This document shows, one piece after another, positions 16,456 through 19,997 of a stretch of 19,997 nucleotides of DNA. The notes beneath the pieces are model-generated. The model was not told the origin of the DNA, searched no databases, and saw nothing but the letters and a program-made list of their open reading frames with translations. The stretch lies in contig CALCEA010000172.1 in NCBI GenBank assembly GCA_937900675.1, positions 1-19,997 on the forward strand, written 5' to 3'. The stretch's first letter is position 1; each line of letters begins with the position of its first letter. Origin of the DNA: an uncultured Chitinophagaceae bacterium. GTDB lineage: Bacteria > Bacteroidota > Bacteroidia > Chitinophagales > Chitinophagaceae. The position numbers and the translations under genes are program-made.

Positions 16456-18234
16456 ATGAAACGATTGATCTTGCCTGTAGTATTATGCTTATGCTTTCAA
16501 ATTGGAACGAGCAAACAAGTAAAAGCTCAAACAGCACCAACTGCTGCGAACCGTCAAGCTACATATTGTAATCCTATCAATATAGATTATGGTTATTGCC
16601 CCATTCCAAATTTTGTACAAAACGGGAAGCATCGCGCAACTGCGGATCCAATCATAAGTGTTTACAAAGACAAGTACTTTATGTTTAGTACCAACCAATG
16701 GGGTTATTGGTGGAGTAATGATATGAAGGATTGGAATTTTGTTCCAAGAAAATTTTTAAGACCATGGAACAATGTGTATGATGAATTATGTGCGCCAGCA
16801 AGTTTGGTATTGGGAGATAGTTTATTGGTGATTGGTTCTACTTATGAAAAAAATTTTAGTTTATGGTATAGCACTAATCCAACAAAGGATGATTGGCATG
16901 TTGCGGTGGATAGTTTTAAAGTAGGTGCATGGGATCCAGGATTATTTGTGGATGATGATAATCGATTATACATCTATCATGGCTCTAGTAATTTTTATCC
17001 TATTTATGGACAAGAGTTAGATAGAAAAACATTTGCACCTATTGGAGAAAAAAAATCGTTGATTCGTTTAGTAGATAGCGTTCATGGATGGGAAAGATTT
17101 GGCGAACATCAAGACAATACCTTTTTAAAACCATTTATGGAAGGTGCTTGGATGAATAAGCATAACGGAAAATATTATTTACAATATGGTGCGCCAGGTA
17201 CAGAGTTTAGTGGATACGGAGATGGTGTGTATGTGAGCGATCAACCTTTAGGTCCATTCACTTATCAAAAACATAATCCTTTCTCTTATAAGCCAGGCGG
17301 CTTTGCACGCGGTGCGGGACATGGAGCGACTTATCAAGATGTTTACAAACAGTGGTGGCATATTTCAACGATAGCGATAAGTGTGAAGAATAATTTTGAA
17401 AGAAGAAATGGAATTTGGCCAGCACAGATAGACAAGGATGGCTTATTATATAGCAATACAGCATATGGAGATTATCCGCACTATATTCCTAATGCAAAAG
17501 CGAATCATGATCAGTCACAGTTTACGGGATGGATGTTGTTAAACTATAACAAGCCAGTGCAAGTGTCTAGTACATTAAGTGCATTTACTGCTAATAATGC
17601 AGTGGATGAAAATATCAAAACTTATTGGTCCGCTACAACGGGCAATAAAGGAGAGTGGATCCAAACAGATTTAGGAGCTACAAGTAGGATCGAAGCTATT
17701 CAAATTAATTATGCAGACGAAGGTTCTGAATTAATGGGAAAGTATACCAATATCTATCATCAATATCAAGTGTATGCATCCAATGATGGAAAGCAGTGGT
17801 CTTTGTTGATTGATAAATCAAAAAATACAAAAGATGTGCCGCATGATTATGTTGTTTTAGAAAAACCTACACAAGCAAGATTTGTGAAGATGGTGAATAT
17901 TCATGTGCCTGATGGAAAGTTTGCGATCAGCGGATTACGCGTATTTGGAAAAGGCAGTGGGAAGGATCCAGGAACAGTGAAAAATTTTGTACCATTAAGA
18001 GGTGATAGTGAAAGAAGAAATGTTTGGTTAAAGTGGGCACAAAATCCTAACGCAACTGGATACCATATTTATTTTGGAACAGATCCTAATAAATTATACA
18101 ATAGTGTGATGGTCTATAGTGCCAGTGAATATTATTTAAATGCATTAGAGAAAGATCAAACTTATTATTTTCAGATAGAAGCATTTAACGAAAACGGTAT
18201 TGGTCCGAGAACACCAGTGTTAAAAGCAGATTAA
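16456..18234 (+). CDS. Secreted glycoside hydrolase family 43 with discoidin-like and FN3-like modules
   Basis: Predicted exported beta-propeller glycosidase of the arabinofuranosidase/xylosidase group; exact substrate unknown. The 592 residues begin with a signal peptide (hydrophobic core 4-15, likely cleavage near VKAQ at 22-25; no lipobox). The GH43 five-blade domain covers about 36-345, with the expected acidic triad: D64 (TADPII), D160 (AWDPGLF) and E229 (FMEGAWM). A discoidin/CBM32-like domain follows at about 366-497 (NAVDENIKTYWSA, IQTDLGA, FVKMV), then a fibronectin-III-like domain at about 508-590 (RNVWLKWAQNPNATGYHIYF). There is no type IX secretion sorting tail and no SusC/SusD neighbour, so it looks like an orphan periplasmic or secreted enzyme. 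Its stop overlaps that of the convergent small gene. Confidence 0.88.
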   Translation: MKRLILPVVLCLCFQIGTSKQVKAQTAPTAANRQATYCNPINIDYGYCPIPNFVQNGKHRATADPIISVYKDKYFMFSTNQWGYWWSNDMKDWNFVPRKFLRPWNNVYDELCAPASLVLGDSLLVIGSTYEKNFSLWYSTNPTKDDWHVAVDSFKVGAWDPGLFVDDDNRLYIYHGSSNFYPIYGQELDRKTFAPIGEKKSLIRLVDSVHGWERFGEHQDNTFLKPFMEGAWMNKHNGKYYLQYGAPGTEFSGYGDGVYVSDQPLGPFTYQKHNPFSYKPGGFARGAGHGATYQDVYKQWWHISTIAISVKNNFERRNGIWPAQIDKDGLLYSNTAYGDYPHYIPNAKANHDQSQFTGWMLLNYNKPVQVSSTLSAFTANNAVDENIKTYWSATTGNKGEWIQTDLGATSRIEAIQINYADEGSELMGKYTNIYHQYQVYASNDGKQWSLLIDKSKNTKDVPHDYVVLEKPTQARFVKMVNIHVPDGKFAISGLRVFGKGSGKDPGTVKNFVPLRGDSERRNVWLKWAQNPNATGYHIYFGTDPNKLYNSVMVYSASEYYLNALEKDQTYYFQIEAFNENGIGPRTPVLKAD

Positions 18235-18395
18235 GGTTGTTTTTTATTTCTGTTGATATACAATACTACAATTAGTAGGATACTGTTTATTATACAATAA
18301 ATTACTAATCCTTTATGGGTTGCAATAATTGATTTTATAAACATAAAGGATATGGCTGCGTAAAGAAGCGCTATTTTATTGATTATATTTTTCAT
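18231..18395 (-). CDS. Small two-helix membrane protein, unrecognised
   Basis: An intact 54-residue frame beginning MKNIINKIALLY and ending NRNKKQP. It contains two hydrophobic stretches, about 8-26 and 29-47, joined by a short THKG turn, with lysine-rich ends, so it should be a helical hairpin in the inner membrane. The ATG lies 3 bases after the stop of the upstream lipoprotein gene, strongly suggesting translational coupling. The TAA stop shares TTAA with the convergent GH43 stop. It also explains the otherwise empty stretch between the GH43 and lipoprotein genes. Function unknown; a small immunity-like or accessory protein for the lipoprotein is one possibility, from position and size only. 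Confidence 0.65.
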   Translation of the reverse strand: MKNIINKIALLYAAISFMFIKSIIATHKGLVIYCIINSILLIVVLYINRNKKQP

Positions 18396-18398
18396 AAG

Positions 18399-18983
18399 CT
18401 AGTTGCTAAAATCACAATATCCTTTCATACATTGAGCACCTGCTGCTACCTGCATAGTTCCACATAATAAAACACAGGCTGGAGCACCAAAACCTGCTGT
18501 GCCACCAATACAACCTGCATGACATAATATAGCACCTGCAGTTACACCAGCAATACACAAATCATATCCCCAGGTACATTGATTTTTTACATTTGGTTTT
18601 ATACTGTTTGAACGAATCTTATTTTCGCTTACTGCAAAAAGCTTTTGTTGTTCAAAATAAAATCTGCTTGCATCCCTAATATCTTGCTCTTTAATTTTCC
18701 CGTATCTATTCTTAAGGTTGTTCCAGGCTTTATAATAGTCTGAATTGAATTGAGTTAAATAATTTAATAGGGTAGAGTCTTCTTGTATATTTTTACTTGT
18801 TTTATTATCACTTATTAAATTTTTTAAATCTAATTCCAGATTCACTAAGGCAATAAAACTACTATCTCTTGAAAGAGATTCAGATATATTAACATAAGAA
18901 GGCATGCCAACTTCAATCTTCTTACACCCACTTAGCATATATCCTAAGACAATAATGATTAAAAGTGTATTAATGTTTTTCAT
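18399..18983 (-). CDS. Lipoprotein with cysteine/glycine-rich C-terminus, unrecognised
   Basis: A 194-residue predicted lipoprotein. The signal peptide ends in the lipobox LSGC, so C20 would be lipidated. Residues 30-125 are polar and helical-looking, with no recognised domain. The last 59 residues hold eight cysteines (136, 143, 154, 158, 170, 174, 185, 190) in a glycine/alanine-rich, hydrophobic sequence (AGAILCHAGCIGG, CVLLCGTMQVAAGAQC). Eight cysteines in an exported protein suggest four disulfides. The pattern recalls halocin-C8-like and other cysteine-rich bacteriocin domains, but I cannot establish homology. The ATG (18983) is the only start giving an intact signal sequence. It is followed after 3 bases by a small membrane-protein gene, likely one operon. 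Confidence 0.75.
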   Translation of the reverse strand: MKNINTLLIIIVLGYMLSGCKKIEVGMPSYVNISESLSRDSSFIALVNLELDLKNLISDNKTSKNIQEDSTLLNYLTQFNSDYYKAWNNLKNRYGKIKEQDIRDASRFYFEQQKLFAVSENKIRSNSIKPNVKNQCTWGYDLCIAGVTAGAILCHAGCIGGTAGFGAPACVLLCGTMQVAAGAQCMKGYCDFSN

Positions 18984-19027
18984 AGAATACTTTTATAATG
19001 GGACTAAAGTATTCATACTTATCTATC

Positions 19028-19044
19028 ATAAATAGGGTATTTAT
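19028..19044. repeat. 7-base-pair inverted repeat overlapping the shared TATTTA element
   Basis: ATAAATA (19028-19034) and TATTTAT (19038-19044) form a perfect inverted repeat around GGG. It overlaps the second copy of the TATTTA element and lies 45 bases upstream of the lipoprotein start on the other strand. Copy 1 at 16373 lacks the left arm, so this palindrome is specific to this site. Confidence 0.4.
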
Positions 19045-19057
19045 ACGCTATTTATCT
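19036..19057 (+). repeat. TATTTA direct repeat at 11-base period, copy 2 (between lipoprotein and higB)
   Basis: GGTATTTATAC followed by GCTATTTATCT repeats TATTTA 11 bases apart, and the first 19 bases match copy 1 at 18 positions. It lies in the divergent region between the minus-strand lipoprotein gene and plus-strand higB, so it could serve either. Confidence 0.55.
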
Positions 19058-19100
19058 ATTCTTTAATGTCTTAACTAGTGCGCATCAATATTTTGTTGAT

Positions 19101-19132
19101 ATAAATAATTCACAAAAATGTGAATTATTTAT
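19101..19132. promoter_or_regulatory. Perfect 14-base-pair palindrome upstream of higB; candidate HigA operator
   Basis: The arms ATAAATAATTCACA (19101-19114) and TGTGAATTATTTAT (19119-19132) are exact inverse complements around AAAA. It ends 23 bases before the preferred higB start. HigA-type antitoxins repress their operon by binding such inverted repeats, so an operator is the best reading. As RNA it would form a stable hairpin just ahead of higB, which could also reduce toxin translation. A near -7 box (TATTTTG, 19089-19095, one T short of consensus) sits just upstream. Confidence 0.6.
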
Positions 19133-19155
19133 TTTACCTTTATAATGTAATTGCT

Positions 19156-19476
19156 TTGGAAATAGTTTTTAAGGATCAATTATTGCTTGATTTATATTCA
19201 GGGAAAAGAACAAATGATAAACTTTTTAAGTCGAATCCCTTATTGGTCAGAAAGTTTCAAAAGACAATTATAAAAATTAGTGCAATTGAAAGCTTTAATT
19301 TAATCTCTCATAATAGAGGTTTAAATTATGAAAAACTCAAAGGTAACTTGATGGGTTATAGTTCTGTTAGGATAGATAGAAAATATAGATTAATCATAAA
19401 AGAAGTATTTGATGAATTTATACCTCAAAAAATTAAATATTTAGAGATTGTTGAAATAAGTAATCATTATAGTTAA
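19156..19476 (+). CDS. higB: HigB/RelE-type toxin
   Basis: Predicted mRNA-interferase toxin of a HigBA pair, with the toxin gene first as is usual for hig operons. I chose the TTG at 19156, giving about 106 residues that start EIVFKDQLLLDLYSGK, the usual family start. A GTG at 19120 would add twelve residues unlike the family and would sit inside the 14-base-pair palindrome. Family features are KFQKTIIKI in the middle, then RGLNYEKLKG, YSSVRIDRKYRLIIK and the C-terminal EISNHY. Basic and aromatic residues (R, K, Y near the C-terminal strands) fit a RelE-fold ribosome-dependent RNase. The antitoxin gene begins 8 bases downstream. Confidence 0.85.
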   Translation: MEIVFKDQLLLDLYSGKRTNDKLFKSNPLLVRKFQKTIIKISAIESFNLISHNRGLNYEKLKGNLMGYSSVRIDRKYRLIIKEVFDEFIPQKIKYLEIVEISNHYS

Positions 19477-19484
19477 AATATTTT

Positions 19485-19826
19485 ATGAAAAAGAAAAGTA
19501 CATATTTAGAAGTAGGTGTAAATTTAAGAGATGTTGTTCCATCGGAGGCTTTTCATCCAGGTGAATTATTTTATGATGAACTTAAAGAAAGAGGAATTAC
19601 ACAAAAATCATTTGCTTCAATGAGTGGCATATTACCATCTCAATTGAATGAATTTATAAAAGGAAAGAGGGGATTGTCAGCAGAAATGGCATTGAAATTT
19701 GGCCATGTTTTAGATATGGATCCTGTTTATTGGTTGAACCTTCAGATGATTTATGAATTAGATCTAGCTAAGATTAAACAAAGTAAACTTAATAAGCGTT
19801 TAAGTAAATTAAGAAAAGCATCTTAA
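19485..19826 (+). CDS. higA: HigA-type antitoxin, XRE-family HTH
   Basis: Antitoxin and likely autorepressor, 113 residues. The helix-turn-helix occupies about 40-90: RGITQKSFASMSGILPSQL and the following NEFIKGKRGLSAEMALKFG, preceded by the typical VVPSEAFHPGELFYDEL lead-in. The segment DPVYWLNLQMIYELDLA is characteristic of HigA. The C-terminus is short and basic (KLNKRLSKLRKAS). Separation from higB is 8 bases. The stop at 19824-19826 is 9 bases from a GC-rich hairpin oriented to serve the convergent gene. Confidence 0.9.
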   Translation: MKKKSTYLEVGVNLRDVVPSEAFHPGELFYDELKERGITQKSFASMSGILPSQLNEFIKGKRGLSAEMALKFGHVLDMDPVYWLNLQMIYELDLAKIKQSKLNKRLSKLRKAS

Positions 19827-19856
19827 TAAAAAGAATGGCGGCCCGGAGGGCCGCCA
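19822..19856 (-). terminator. GC-rich intrinsic terminator of the minus-strand gene at the right edge
   Basis: A perfect 9-base-pair stem, TGGCGGCCC (19836-19844) with GGGCCGCCA (19848-19856) and a 3-base loop, stands out in AT-rich DNA. On the minus strand it is followed by ttctttttattaag, a good U-tract, so it terminates leftward transcription. On the plus strand no T-run follows, though the stem may still block read-through from higA. Confidence 0.8.
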
Positions 19857-19859
19857 CAT

Positions 19860-19898
19860 CATTCCAATTGATTTACAATTGATTCATTCCAATTGCTT
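19860..19898. repeat. Cluster of three CAATTG-containing repeats
   Basis: CAATTGATT occurs at 19865-19873 and 19876-19884, and CAATTGCTT at 19890-19898. A longer unit, CATTCCAATTG, occurs at 19860-19870 and 19885-19895. CAATTG is itself a palindrome. The cluster lies in the 3' untranslated region of the minus-strand gene, between two hairpins. Role unknown. Confidence 0.5.
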
Positions 19899-19906
19899 GC
19901 TTAAGG

Positions 19907-19927
19907 CAAAGAGTCAAAGACTCTTTG
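19907..19927. repeat. GAGTC/GACTC hairpin in the 3' region of the edge gene
   Basis: CAAAGAGTC (19907-19915) and GACTCTTTG (19919-19927) pair perfectly over 9 positions around AAA. It starts 5 bases after the stop codon of the minus-strand gene. No U-tract follows in that direction, so it is not the terminator; it may protect the mRNA end. It shares the GAGTC core with the hairpins at 10685 and 14182. Confidence 0.6.
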
Positions 19928-19932
19928 AGGAA

Positions 19933-19997
19933 TTATTTTTTTATAAATAATTTGTCTGCAGTGAATCTTACTTTTTTAGCGTTGGCTAAATAATCAT
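19933..19997 (-). CDS. C-terminal end of an unidentified minus-strand gene (truncated by window)
   Basis: The last 20 codons before a TAA (19933-19935) encode a tail ending VRFTADKLFIKK, rich in lysine. Support for a real gene is the frame open to the window edge, the hairpin just after the stop, and the U-tract-bearing GC-rich terminator downstream in the same direction. The tail is too short for me to name a family. A strong terminator suggests a well-expressed gene, which is an inference. Confidence 0.5.
   Translation of the reverse strand, partial: DYLANAKKVRFTADKLFIKK

Noticed and set aside
19101..19132. Palindrome as an insertion-sequence end or terminator
   Set aside because: No transposase or target duplication is nearby, and the following sequence is not a clean U-tract; position before higB favours an operator.
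19120..19155. GTG start for higB
   Set aside because: The extension is unlike other HigB proteins and lies inside the 14-pair palindrome; the TTG at 19156 fits better, though no ATG is available.
1..19997. CRISPR array, tRNA, rRNA or prophage genes
   Set aside because: No regularly spaced repeats, cloverleaf-like sequence or phage structural genes were seen; non-coding space is too small for most of these.

Overview
The window is AT-rich and almost wholly coding. It looks like a member of the Bacteroidota, probably Chitinophagaceae or a near relative. I infer this from the protein variants (short LeuA, three-cysteine IlvD, fused ThrA, DUF6364-type antitoxin, PIN_3-like toxin), the absence of Shine-Dalgarno sequences (starts are preceded by A/T-rich runs such as taagtattATG), and at least two TAnnTTTG-type -7 boxes. 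The placement rests on pattern recognition; no search was run.

Bases 3-15610 hold twelve same-strand genes in the order leuA-leuC-leuD-leuB-ilvD-ilvB-ilvN-ilvC-ilvA-thrA-thrB-thrC. ThrA (aspartokinase/homoserine dehydrogenase), ThrB and ThrC make threonine. IlvA turns threonine into 2-oxobutyrate. IlvBN, IlvC and IlvD carry the parallel isoleucine and valine branches, and LeuA, LeuCD and LeuB extend the valine precursor to the leucine precursor. Missing from the window are aspartate-semialdehyde dehydrogenase and the branched-chain aminotransferase. The first seven genes are packed 4-9 bases apart. Wider gaps lie before ilvC (48 b), ilvA (23 b), thrA (58 b), thrB (23 b) and thrC (46 b); those before thrA and thrC each hold a hairpin built on GAGTC/GACTC.

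Bases 15607-19826 form a small accessory block. It has a minus-strand VapBC-like toxin-antitoxin pair; a secreted GH43 glycosidase with a discoidin-like module and a fibronectin-III-like tail; a minus-strand pair made of a lipoprotein with a cysteine/glycine-rich C-terminus and a 54-residue two-helix membrane protein; and a plus-strand HigBA toxin-antitoxin pair. Both convergent junctions (thrC/vapC and GH43/small membrane protein) overlap by the same TTAA, so each stop codon is read on both strands. The regions upstream of GH43 and of higBA/lipoprotein share a 19-base element (18 of 19 identical) containing TATTTA repeated one helical turn apart. A perfect 14-base-pair palindrome precedes higB.

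Bases 19827-19997 hold the 3' end of a further minus-strand gene with an elaborate 3' region: a GAGTC/GACTC hairpin, three CAATTG-containing repeats, and a GC-rich terminator next to the higA stop codon.
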